Positions 24,313-35,530 of a stretch of DNA of 64,000 nucleotides are shown one piece after another (positions within the stretch are counted from its first letter, which is position 1; each line of letters opens with the position of its first letter). The translations under genes and the position numbers were made by a program. The notes below the pieces were generated by a model. It did no database searches. It worked only from the letters and a program-made list of their open reading frames with translations, and was not told where the DNA came from. Source of the stretch: Stratiolaelaps scimitus (taxonomy: Eukaryota > Arthropoda > Arachnida > Mesostigmata > Laelapidae); the NCBI GenBank assembly GCA_019614645.1, contig JABWDB010000017.1, positions 4,290,501 through 4,354,500 on the forward strand, in the 5' to 3' direction.

Positions 24313-24542
24313 ACACGCACGCAGTAACTTTCGACCTAAATTAAAAACCCTCAGTGTGCTCTCTCTTGGGGGGGGGGATTGAGCTTATATTCTTATTACT
24401 ATGATTCAAAGGACCAACGCTTATAATCGAGGCCGGTGATGTTTAAACTATACATACGTGCGAACGAAATATGATGGGACATCGTATGTGGCTCGTGTTC
24501 GATATTACCATATATAAAGCTAGGTTATCTTCCACAGGTATT

Positions 24543-24563
24543 CTAGGACAGCCACTGTCCTAG
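24543..24563. repeat. perfect 9-bp inverted repeat
   Basis: CTAGGACAG and CTGTCCTAG flank a three-base loop (CCA). It lies in non-coding DNA close to the hairpin at 24285-24312. The function is unknown. Confidence 0.75.
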
Positions 24564-27500
24564 CCTATAAAGCAGCAGGATTGCTATGTTCGTTCGTTTT
24601 CTGGTCTCGTGTGTGGACAGGGCCTGCAAGCTCTCCATTAGACTGCCTTAACCTAAAGCAACGTTCGGTTTTGTGTAAATGCGTCAGAAATAGGGATAAT
24701 TTCTGATCGGTGTTGAATTGACACAGGCGACACACACACACACACCACAACAGGATCGCGACTGATTTTTACCTCTAGCCGTAAGCGTCTTGAAACTTGA
24801 GAGCCACCCGTCGTAGGAGATATCGTCAACGCTTGAGTGGTGCCAAACAGCTCGTCATAGTTGGCATCGTTATTCAGTGGCTCAAAGAAGAACATGATCT
24901 GAAGCAACACGCCGCCATAATAACCGAGGTGCCACAGAACACTTATAATAGATAAAGCGTGGTTTTTGCAAACCTTTTCTTGTTGTCCCTCTAAATAGAA
25001 ATAGATCTCGTTTTTCTCTCTCCCTACCTCTCCCTCCCTCTCCCTCTCTCAATTTGATGAACTCATTAGAATGTCTTATCAATCATTTCGGTTAGCTTCA
25101 TTTTGTTCTTTTCTTTACGCAACACCTCAATCATATCATATAATTGTGTTAAGTCACTTTGTTAAGTCACTTATGTATGCTTATGTCTGAGAGTCATCGT
25201 GCTTGTAGTGAGGGACGTATTCCTGGGGCGGTGGCATCCATAGGGCTAACAAGTTCATAAGAGCAAATATAATACACTATTATTATTAACGTAGAAACCC
25301 TCAAAGTGAAGATTGCCTCGAATATTGTTCACTTGTTCAGGGCTTTGTGTATGTCGGTAACAGAGCAACGTATCTATGTTCGGGTGAGCAAAGTTCAATT
25401 CATTCAGACGGAGCAGAGGGCCGTTCCCTTCGCCCAGATCGCATGGGGCCGCTGCTGTCGGCGTCAATACCGTCGATACTTATAGAGGGGCGCCAGCTTA
25501 CACCGTTAATATCGGCACTAACATTAGGAGCAGCAGCCGCAACAGCAACAACAGCAGCAGCGGCGGCGGCAGCAGTAGCGATAGCAGCGCTCGCACTTAC
25601 CAGTCCAATAACAGTGGAGTTGGTAACGGAGGAACAAAAATGAGAAGTGTTAAAGTAGAAGGGTGTCACGCGAAAAACGATCGAGTTTAGGGGCGACCAA
25701 CATCAGAGAGCGAGCGATACCACACACAACAGAGATATATAGACTCATTGAGAGATACATACTACATGTATAAATATATATAGTCAGAGAGAGAAAGAGA
25801 GAGACAGAGAGAATAAGAGAGTGAATGAATAAGTTGCTCTTAACGTCCCCTTCGTTTGGCTTCTTCCATATGGAAATGGCATCGCACTCTATTTAACAGG
25901 CCTCACTACGCGCTCAGCTGCTCCGGGTGTATCATCCGAGAGGGGCGAGAACAACGAGCTAGACCCTCGTGAACCGGCCGTACCATCACCGCGTATGGCG
26001 CACGCGCCACCTAACGCCGATCCTAATAATATCTGATCTTGGAGGGGAGGACACAGGCCCAACAATGAGCAGTGGTGGCGATCCGTGAACTAAATACGAG
26101 AAAGATGCTGAGGCGAGCAGTTGAGTGACGCTTGACAGGACCTGCACGGACACTAAGTAGTCACTCAGTCAGACAGTTGTAATGTTGTACTTCCACCACT
26201 ACAACTATGACACATCATCGCGATTCTTCTTGCTATTAATATTATTATTACTGTTAACGGGTAGGTCGCAAAGGTCGGAATATTTGAAAGGGTACGAATA
26301 AGTAAGACTGGTGGACGGGATAGCTCGCTGATTGGCCAGTTATTATTATCACTATTAACCCTTTTGGCAAGGCGGCTAGTATCGCTATCCGACCGTACGT
26401 GGATGGCCGGCTAGCGACTAGTGCCGAAACCAAGGGCGCATTTGTCAGATAGATGAAGAGCATGGCTAGCTGAACATCGGGCCTAAAAAAAAGTACCAGC
26501 AAAGCGAGAGAGGGAGCAAGACAAAATTAGTGAAGAATTGTTATAACTATTGTGTACACCCATAGTTATAAATATGTGGACGTGGCGTTCTCGAACGGAT
26601 ACAATGCGGACGAACGGATACAATGCGGATAACTATGGATTGATGTGTTGACCACCTCACATGATTGTACACATATGCAGTGAAGGTGAGATCTCCAATT
26701 GAATCGGTAGATCTCATACAAAATAGGCGGGCGCCAATGGAAAGCATTTGCCCGTGTTGAGCGTATCGCGCAGGCGGTTAGACGAATTACGCGGTTATGA
26801 CACTATCATGTTCGTCAAAGAGAAACATCTCCATTATAACAGGCAGACTAGTAGTATGATATTGCAGATTGACAGGTCGACGCCCAACGGTTCGAAACAA
26901 TGGCTGACCAACGGCACCAACGAAGAATTCTCAATAGCCGAGTCTTTGCCAGTAGCAGTTAATCGTGTGTAGCGTAGCTGGGCACGGCGAGAAACGGGCG
27001 GAAGGGCCCATTGTACCGAGATTGTTAGGGCGCGATTTCGAGTGTGCCCACGAACGCTGATCCATTGTTTAAGTTGCACCCTGCTGCTCAAGGGGCAAAT
27101 CTACCGACCATAATGTTCTGTCAATATTTGACGATGTTAACTATTTATAACTCGGAATGAGTACGTGGAGCGTGCGTGCTACGTTAAGTGCTGCTCCGCC
27201 CTTTGAGAATATGTATTCCTCCCGTCCAATTGCGGGCAGAAATTCGCTTAGCTAAACAAAACAGACTGAATTTGCAGACTCCTTGCCAATTTTAGTACGG
27301 AAACATTTGGATGAGATAGACTCTACATATGTTTCGTATATGAGAGCATAGTCACTTGCTGCTGGAACACCGATTCAGTGCTCACTCACAATGTCTTGCA
27401 GTCAACAGCGTGCTGTATAAAAAAACAGCCACTCATAGGGAAACGAAGCATCTTAATATCATTTTCACATGATTTTTAGGCGTTCATCAACTAACTCTGT

Positions 27501-28078
27501 TTGATAACAAGAATTGTACATATTTACATAGTAATACTAAGTAGAGAGATAAATTCTCAGGTGTCACTTACTATTTACCTATTTTGGTTTTTAGACAACA
27601 TTGTTCACTATAGTAGTAGTAGTATTTGTTGTTTACCCAGCGAGTTAGTTTCTATCTACGGGCGGGCATATTCGCTACAGAAATGACCATGATTTCAATA
27701 TATGAAATGTTTAGAGGGGATTGTTCACATATCTCTCTCTCTCTCTTTCGCTCTGTGACTGTATCCCATTCGAAGTGATAATAAGATAGGTCCGATAGCT
27801 GTTGCTATCTTTTGTCGACAGCCGGATGCTGACCGACATTGAATTGAGTCCGACAGACCTCGCATTGCCACAGAACGGCGTGAGCCGCGCCACGATAGTG
27901 TCGGGACTTCCGAGGCCTACACCATTGACGGGCATCGGTGCGCATCGGAACCGACTCTCTGGCCAGAGAATTGCATGCAAGATTCTGATATCAATCTAAC
28001 TATTTACAATACGCTATCTAGCACACATACACACACACCGGGCGAATATGCTAGTGCTTAGGAGAAATCTTCCGTTCC

Positions 28079-28591
28079 TTGAATAATGGCCGGACGACAA
28101 AGCGGAACCTGTGGACATCGCCACTACGCCTGATGCAAAGGGGCCTGTGTGGACCTCTCGTTGTGTTCGACCATAGGCCAGTCGGTGGGCAGAATCGCGA
28201 GAGGCGGCGCGAGACAATGAGAGGAGTTCGGTCAACAACAGACAGAATTCTCGGCCGCTGTCGTCATATTCGAACAGGCAAGGGCAGAGGAGAGATTTGC
28301 CAACTCGATGGGTTTCGTAACCACATCAAAACGAACCACATCCCTCTCCGAGTCTCTCTTGGCTTTCCTGCCACTCGTTACCAGAAGCCAACGGAGGCAA
28401 AAGCTACCCTAAACTGTCGTAGACAGAGGCTGTCCCCGCTCGCTTGGCCGGTGAAATTTTCATTTCTAAAATGTGATGAATCACTTGAACGAGGAGGGAG
28501 AACACGAAAGAGTCACTTCATATTGACATTGTGTTATCCAGAAAAAACGTTATGTTTAGAAAACGAATTTCAGTGGCAAATACAATACTAG
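28079..28591 (+). CDS. unexplained ORF, 152-170 aa, doubtful
   Basis: This is one of the longest open frames outside the duplication and the SENP gene. It opens at a TTG; the first ATG is at 28133, giving about 152 codons. The product is basic (Arg-rich) and has no domain, signal peptide or membrane segment that I can recognise. It has no visible poly(A) signal or partner gene. It may be chance, an exon read through, or a lineage-specific gene. I treat it as doubtful. Confidence 0.15.
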   Translation: MNNGRTTKRNLWTSPLRLMQRGLCGPLVVFDHRPVGGQNRERRRETMRGVRSTTDRILGRCRHIRTGKGRGEICQLDGFRNHIKTNHIPLRVSLGFPATRYQKPTEAKATLNCRRQRLSPLAWPVKFSFLKCDESLERGGRTRKSHFILTLCYPEKTLCLENEFQWQIQY

Positions 28592-31395
28592 CAGTGGTTC
28601 ATGTAACGCGCATGTATAAATCATTTCGACGGACATGGGTAGAGCGGGCGAGCTTACGAAGTTCAACCAAATGACTACTAATTAATAGCTAAAGACGAAC
28701 AGTGTTCACATATTAGACACGAACGTCGGCTAACTTAAGCTGTGCGTTTAGTTTAGCGGAGAATATTTTAAAGCTACTGAATTTTAATCGAATAAATTAT
28801 ATATGTGTTGGTCACTACTGGGTAATAATAATAATAATAGTATCTCCACTTCTGTGTCTCATGACGTGGCCATCCAATGATGATACTTAAGTGCTCTGCC
28901 ACTGTATTTATTCGATGCTTGAGCAGTTTCTCTTTTATGGAGCGAGCGTAGAAAAAGGCTTGTTCAGCCGCCTTTAACAGTCACCTCTACGGAGCGTAAC
29001 TAATGATGCGGCGCTTCCGTAATTGCAATACAACAAGCGTATCATCAAAATCATCAGTCTCGCGATGCAACCGCCGCCGTCGCCAATGAATGAACGGGTC
29101 CAGCTGCTTCCCGCGAGCTGACAGAAGAGGGAGATAGACGGAGCCTTTCGTAGGCCAGTTGACCAAACCTAGGAAGGACTCGAATACGCAATTTATTCCT
29201 CTTTCCCTATTTATCCTCCCTGTTACCTTCTTAGTAGAAAAAAACAATCGTTAATACCACTCGTGACTGAAACGGCGAAGTCCGCTAGTTTGTAGAGTGA
29301 TACATTGGTCAGCGATATACTGTGGTCCGTCGGAACGTCGGACTCTGAACTGAAAGCATATGCTCAGAGCGCCTGCGCCCGAGTAGCAAAAGCAGTCTTT
29401 TCAACTCTGTGAGTCCTCCGAGCGGGATGACGACTCTTGGAGAAATCGATGTTAGCAAAGAATTGCCTCATTTTATGGCATTGTTCGTTTTTCTCAAAAA
29501 AAAAAGTGCAAACTATTGCCCTATTTGATATAAAAAGCTACGTTAGCATCTCGGGTATATGTATACATAAATGCTTAGCTCACTGAAAAAGATACTCATC
29601 CACGTTTTGAGGGGTATGCGAGCGAAATAATGCCTACATCGCGATGTATTTCGTCGTTGATGATCCCGTCGTTATGGTGGCAAATTGATGGACTTCTAAC
29701 TATATATATATATATATTTAAATTTAAATTGACTAATTAAAGGAAAGCATCGTCGACGTCCACAACGCCTACTTGCCCCCCCCCCGTTCACTTATGATCG
29801 TAAAATAAAATGTTAAAATGTGCCACGTATCTGTTAAATACAAAGCAGAGCAAGATAGGTGATGAATAAATATAATATCAATATAATCTGTTATAGCAGA
29901 AAATCTCAATTCTGTCAAAATTAGAATATATTATATACGTGATTGAATTGCCTGTACCGAGACGTTCACAACTATTATATTAGCTATGAGTGGAGCTGGC
30001 TCCATTTCCGACTCCCAGCCGATGAGTTAAATGAAATCGTGTCTTATATTGCACCCCGAATGAAACTATTCATTTCATCGGAAGTGTCCACCTCGGTGAA
30101 GTCTCGAGTCGCATCATTGTCTTTCGGCATCACGAACTATAATTAAAGACAGTGCAGCCTGTATCATATCCAATAGGTAAGAACAATAACGACTCTTGCT
30201 GGACCAATACCTTCGTTCGCGCGAATGCATTCGTCGCGTCAAACGATAGACTGTGTGCAAACACATGCCTGCGTGCGAGACCGCCCACGTAAGTTCCGTC
30301 TTGACTGCATACAAAAACAGAACACTACGTGTACGCAATGGGTCGATAACCGAGATGATAACGAAGCCGTCAACGCATCTGTCTGCTGGTGTTATGCACA
30401 GGACAAGGCTGAATTTAATATTTGTATAACATTCATTTGGTTATGTATTCAACTAGCCCATAATGGAGCTGAAACTTGCAAGGCGAGTAACCTAGACAAT
30501 TTAGTTCCTGCATATTATCTGCCGTAAGATAAAATTTGAATGTTTGATTTTGGTTTCAAGACCACTACGTTAATCTCATGGGACAGGTTCGTCTCATCAA
30601 TAGCAGTTGATGTACTTTTCAAAAGCATGAACTGTCGAATGTGATTGTGCAGATCTTTTAGCGTTTTCGAATTTAGTTTATCATTTCGATGCAACAACGC
30701 CGTTTGACGGGTTTCGTCATAATGTGGATGCTTTAGTCCACATATCCACATGAAACACGTGTTTCGATCCGGTGTCATTCTGGACTTTTCAGCAAGTTCA
30801 TATCGGGCTAAGGTTTCCTTGGGAGAATATGTATGCTTCAATGCGAGCGTAAGCTGTAGTAACTAATCTCTGAATTAGTAACCAGGCCTTTGCAAGATCA
30901 TCCACAGCGGAGCCATCGGTAGTTACGACACTTTCGTACCGGGCTAATCATCCTTAGAAAATAGTTCCATTAGTGGAATCGTAGCAGGAAATCGTCAACT
31001 GAACTATTAATAATTATCCGAGTTTTCGCCCCCAACCTTTCCACGTAGAGGCTTCCTTCTGCGTAATGCCATCCACACGTTCTCGGTCGTTATTGATGCA
31101 TTATGTTCTTAATATTTTTTATTTTACCCTCGTCCATCATCCCCGCTGTCGCTTAGGTGAGAACATTTTGACGGCGTTAAATCCCGACGATGAATTCCGA
31201 TGAGCGATGGGGGGTCACAGGCGTCAGCTAGACCCTCCCGGTGGAGGATCTCGCTACAGTTTCACAGACAGTAAGACACTCACGCAGGGGTGCCCGCAAA
31301 AAGCAAAACAACGAATCTCGGTCGGTTCGCGTGATTGGGAAAACAGAGTGTTGCTGAACGCTGGCTAAGACGCTGAGAATAGGACTGCTCGAGCT

Positions 31396-31428
31396 GGGGA
31401 GGGGGGGGAGGGGGGGAGGGGGGGGGGC
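31396..31428 (+). repeat. G-rich run, quadruplex-capable
   Basis: Four or more blocks of G (lengths about 4 to 9) are separated by single A bases over 33 nt. This composition could fold into a G-quadruplex on the plus strand. It sits about 85 bp before a 37-nt AT microsatellite. It may be simple-sequence expansion with no function. Confidence 0.8.
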
Positions 31429-31508
31429 AGCAATGAATCGTTGCGTCGTGGTAGCTAGGTCTTCCATCTCAGACTGATCGCTTCTAGCACGACAAGTGCA
31501 AATGAAGC

Positions 31509-31551
<43 letters not shown>

Positions 31552-32589
31552 GCATCAGACGATGCGGCGGGCCGAAACTTCGTCCGTTAACTTTGCCACA
31601 AGTGACTTCTAACCGAATTTTGTTGGTGAGGATGCACCGAGATAATGTAACCCCCTCTACCAGTGCAGATGTTATTACTTTGCGATGAGAATGCACAAGT
31701 CATGGGACAATCGGAACCCGTGGATCGGGTTACGATTGGGGGACGCTTGCTGGAAACGATTACCATTTTTTCCAACGGATACAAAATGGCTAGAATATGG
31801 TACGGCCGAAGCAAACTTCGTCGAACATGGAAGACTGCGAATTTAGGTGATGAAAAACACCGTGCATTTTAGGAGAGATAGCCCCCTTTATATTTCTAGT
31901 GGGCGCTACAGTTAGTATTTTTTCTAAAATTCCACATTTTTTTCATGAAACCGCTGGCTAATCTTAGAGAGCTGACTCGCCGGCAGGAACAGCGAGTCGT
32001 AACACTGACGTCATGCTCAGATGAATGTTAGACTGTCGGTAGTTGTTTGACGTTATTCGTAACAATGCTTTACGAACTTTATGTTGTCCGAAACACACAC
32101 ACCTCACATACACATACGCACCTGGTTGTCGCCGTCGCAATAGTTGATGTTAATTACTCACTCCGCGCCGCCAGCATCTCCTCGGGTGCGCGCATCCAGG
32201 GCTACAACTGCATTGGCACACAGCGAGACCGAATGGCAGAGAGAGAGCGAGAGAGCGACACTCACTTCAATTACAGCAACACGACGAAGCTGGTACCTCC
32301 TTCGCAGCTCAGACAATACTACTCGTCATCAACTACCCACAACATGTACGGCACCCGAAACATATCCTCCTCCATTCAACACTTCAATCAGACGCGATTG
32401 AAAGTTCAACCGAGTATAGATTCCCACAGAGTAAACTCGGGGAGAGGATGACACGAACGTCTGAACTAGCGTCGTGGTTCGCCTTCTCTCCGATTTCCTG
32501 TTGGAGTCGATTTCCCACAAATGTTCAAAATCACGATCGTCGTTCAACAGCAAATCAGCTCAGGCCGTGTTCTCAGATCGCTGAAAATC

Positions 32590-33300
32590 CGCTGACTTGA
32601 GACACAAGACGGAGAGCGCCAACCGAGATGATGGCCGTACGTGGGCACCATCGCCATTTCAAGCATCACCAACTATCAGCGTTGATATGCCGCGCTGATG
32701 CTCCGGTGCGCGCGGCTGCTCGCGCGAGAATGACTACTCCGTTCTCGTTTTTGGCTCTAGCCAGTCCGTGCTGCAGTAGCGACCGCCTATGGCACTATAG
32801 CCAGCTTCGCTAGCTGGCGTTCGCTGATGCCGGCCTGTCCTGTTCTCTCAAGCACGCTGTTCCATCGAAGCACACAGGAGGAGCCGCAGCAGTCGGCGCA
32901 TAGACATTGCTGGTGCTACCTTCTCCACTCAGCCTCAGTCATTGAGCGATGCTGGAGCTCGACGGCTGCGACGGCAATAGCGGGCGCCGTGAGCGACCGG
33001 CGCTACGAGTGCCAGCGGACATCGGCCGCAGGTACCAGCAGCAGCAGGGGCAGCGGTACGACTACATGGGAATGCGCTGAGCGCCGTTGTCTGTTTGCAA
33101 CATTTGTGTCACGGATGGTACTGTGCGCAATGACGAGAAGGGTGGATGTCTGAGCGCGTGACCGCGCAGATGACACTCGCGAACGAGGTGTGGTAGCGCT
33201 CGTGAGCGCTTGAAGGTGGCCCTCGATTTGCTGGTCAAGGCCTGAGGATGCGGAGCAGGGACGAACGCTTGCGTCGGTGGACGCAATGTCCAATGTTGGC
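32590..33300. other. GC-rich segment, possible promoter or 5' UTR
   Basis: This segment is richer in G, C and CpG than its surroundings and lacks AT microsatellites. Several overlapping frames are open on both strands, as happens in GC-rich DNA, and none has a recognisable domain (for example the 108-codon plus-strand frame at 32827-33153). The composition fits a promoter or 5' untranslated exon. No start codon context or splice site is strong enough to name a gene. Confidence 0.2.
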
Positions 33301-34517
33301 TGAGTACAACAGGGCGTTAGCAGAGATCATGGTACAACACAACAGGGGGTTAGCAGAGATGGTAGAGTTCCATCTGGGAGAATGAGGAGGCTGGACGCAG
33401 GGGTACTTCAAGCGATTGCATGAGAAGCTGCATTGCCAACTTGCTCACAGCAAACCGTTTGTTGTCAAGGGTAGAATTTCAACATATGGAGTGAAGGAGG
33501 AATCAGATTTGATGCAAAACGGACTTTCAATGCAAGTGCTTCGCTAGGCTTAAATCATGACTTCGAGATTTCTTGACTATCTCGTATATAAATAATTACG
33601 TATTTCAAATCGATCCGTTTCAGTCAGGTCTTGGAGCGCACTGCTTCCGTAGTTGCGGACAACCAAATTAACAGCCGCTGACCACTGCTTAGGCATTCAC
33701 ACGAAGACGTTGTATGAGCTTATGCTATAGTATAATAAATTAGCCCGCCACAGTTCTGATGTTAAATTCGGCATTTTCAATACCCTCGTGTCTACCATCG
33801 AAATGGTAGCAAAGAAACAAATCTCATGTCGATCTCAAACAACGCCGGATATCGCGTTTCCGTTCGTTATACATAAGCGCGTTGTAAAGTGCTTGCACAT
33901 ACAAACTGCGTCGAATAAGTCGAGCTGTTTGCCTCAGCGCGTCATTTCGCTAATATATATTGTGTACCACTACAGAAGAACACTCCGTGTCTCTGTCTAG
34001 ACATGTATCTCCAAATACTATTCATTGAGAGATTGCGATAGAATCGATCGTGCATTAATCGGTTAAGCTGTTGTAATTCATTCAGTAGAAACGTTGTCGC
34101 TTAAGTCAAAGCAAGAGCGGTCGATACAGGTCGACCGTTTGAGGCAATCCCAGCAACAGCAGTACAACGACGATCAATAGCGAATAAGCAATTGTGGCCT
34201 TTGCGATCTATGGTCCTCTCTCTCTCTCTCTCTGTCTCACCCTCTCAGTCTCGCCCCATCTAAATGGTGCTTGTCTCTTGTGAGAACATCACATAATAAA
34301 ATGGTATCAAAAAAACGTCAGACAGTTCAGCGAAACACATTTACTCTATCTGGATATATGTATCCTACAATCGCTCGGTCGGTCGCTCGCTCGCGTTGCC
34401 GAAATCCTCTTGAGAATACAGAGAAATTCAAGAATAATAAAAGAAAACAGTTATTATACACTTTGGATAAGACGTTATCTCGTGGCTGTACTGCTGTTGC
34501 TGGGGTTGTCTCTCTCT

Positions 34518-34557
<40 letters not shown>

Positions 34558-34892
34558 ACACTATATATATAATAGTAACTTGAGCTAATAATTACAACAA
34601 TCCTGGCATTTTGTAATCTTTCCGGTAGATCTTATCACCTGCCTTACCCAATGTTCATGGTCTAGCTTCTACATTATCCTTTATGTTCAACTCATTTCGC
34701 TAGGCTTACAAATTTGAGAATTTCTATGGAAAAACCTCGTTCATTTTGTTCAATGACAGTATCTTCAAGTTCTGTCGTTGTGTTCGAATTAGCCTTGATG
34801 CACTATCTGGCTGGCCAAAATCCATGCTGCGTATATACTTACGTAAGTGGTATGTTACAAGGATGGTGGCTCACCGGTGTAATAACTTTGGA

Positions 34893-34965
34893 TTTAAAGG
34901 GGTCCGTCTCATGAAGCAATGCCGAAAGCAGTTGTAACGTGGACACTAAATGTTGGCTGTGGGTC
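34893..34965 (+). repeat. short interspersed repeat, copy B
   Basis: Member of the five-copy family: TTTAAAGGGGTCCGTCTC, then ATGAAGCAATGCCGAAAGCA, GTTGTAACGTGGAC and AAATGTTGGCTGTGGGTC, ending in an A run. The sequence just before it (TGGCTCACCGGTG, near 34866) resembles a tRNA A box. This agrees with a tRNA-derived head as in copy E. Confidence 0.75.
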
Positions 34966-35039
34966 AAAAAAAAAAATTGTTTGTTGTTGTTTGGCCCACC
35001 GGTGTAATCGAGACGCGGCAAACACTGGAGTACCTTTCA

Positions 35040-35530
35040 TAGAAAGCAGGTGTCGGTAGTTAGTGAGGAGAGTAAATTTGCAGCCATGTAGAAATTTGTG
35101 AAACTTTATACATGCATACGTGAGTGAAAGCGCCTCCTTCTCTATTTGTCGCGTAATTTAGCTCAGCTAGATTGAGGGATCTACTGGTGTGATAAACGAC
35201 TCTTTCAATTTTGTCCGGAAATCTATGTGAAACAACAGCCCCGATTCCACATTGACTCGCGTCTGCTGCAACGACTATTGGTTGTGATGTGTTGTAGTGT
35301 GATAATAGCAAGTCTGACTGAGGTATTGTTCTGATCTTCTCTAAACAACGTTGGTGTTCCAGAGTTCGCAAGATGAACTTTGTATATTTTTTAAAAGGGC
35401 ATCTCTCGGTGGCTTAAATCATTTCAAATGAGGTATGAAACTTGAATAATCGTACCCAGTAAGGATCGTAACTCGGATATATTCTGTGGACCTGGCATGG
35501 CATGAATAGCTTCAATTTGTGCCGCACAGG
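35040..35530 (-). mobile_element. Ty3/gypsy RT-RNase H fossil
   Basis: The minus strand carries the junction of reverse transcriptase and RNase H of a Ty3/gypsy-type LTR retrotransposon. Reading in order: an ISELRSLLGT run (the N-x-x-E-L-R-S-F-L-G block after the RT palm), a HQRCLEKIRT run, then ADASQCGIGAVVSH, where the Asp is the first RNase H catalytic residue, then LNLAELNYAT. The frame breaks after that and the next recognisable block (K-F-H-K-F-L-H-G) lies in a different frame. At least two frame changes and one stop separate the blocks. An AT microsatellite (35532-35555) truncates the upstream RT. No gag, integrase or LTR is seen nearby. It is a short dead fragment. Confidence 0.85.

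Larger units (their letters stand above)
21693..34860. other. long non-coding stretch with simple repeats
   Basis: I recognise no gene in this 13-kb stretch. Simple repeats are a G run at 24368-24377, CT-rich 25014-25050, CAG/GCA triplets at 25529-25590 (which create the Ala-rich frames there), GA-rich 25785-25820, CT 27731-27750, ATT 28823-28839, a C10 run at 29776-29785, AT 31513-31549, CT 34214-34236 and AT 34521-34554. There are perfect 19-bp tandem copies at 26592-26629 and two 22-bp direct copies at 33306-33360 (one mismatch). A GC-rich segment (32590-33300), a G-rich run and one unexplained open frame are listed separately. Confidence 0.55.

Noticed and set aside
25347..25669. Ala-rich frames on both strands
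   Set aside because: They are produced by a CAG/GCA triplet repeat read in different frames.
30515..30841. 108-codon minus-strand frame with ARYELAEKSRM and a later Cys/His-containing stretch, resembling a retrotransposon gag zinc-finger region
   Set aside because: The Cys and His spacing does not form a knuckle, and the order of parts does not fit BEL/Pao gag.
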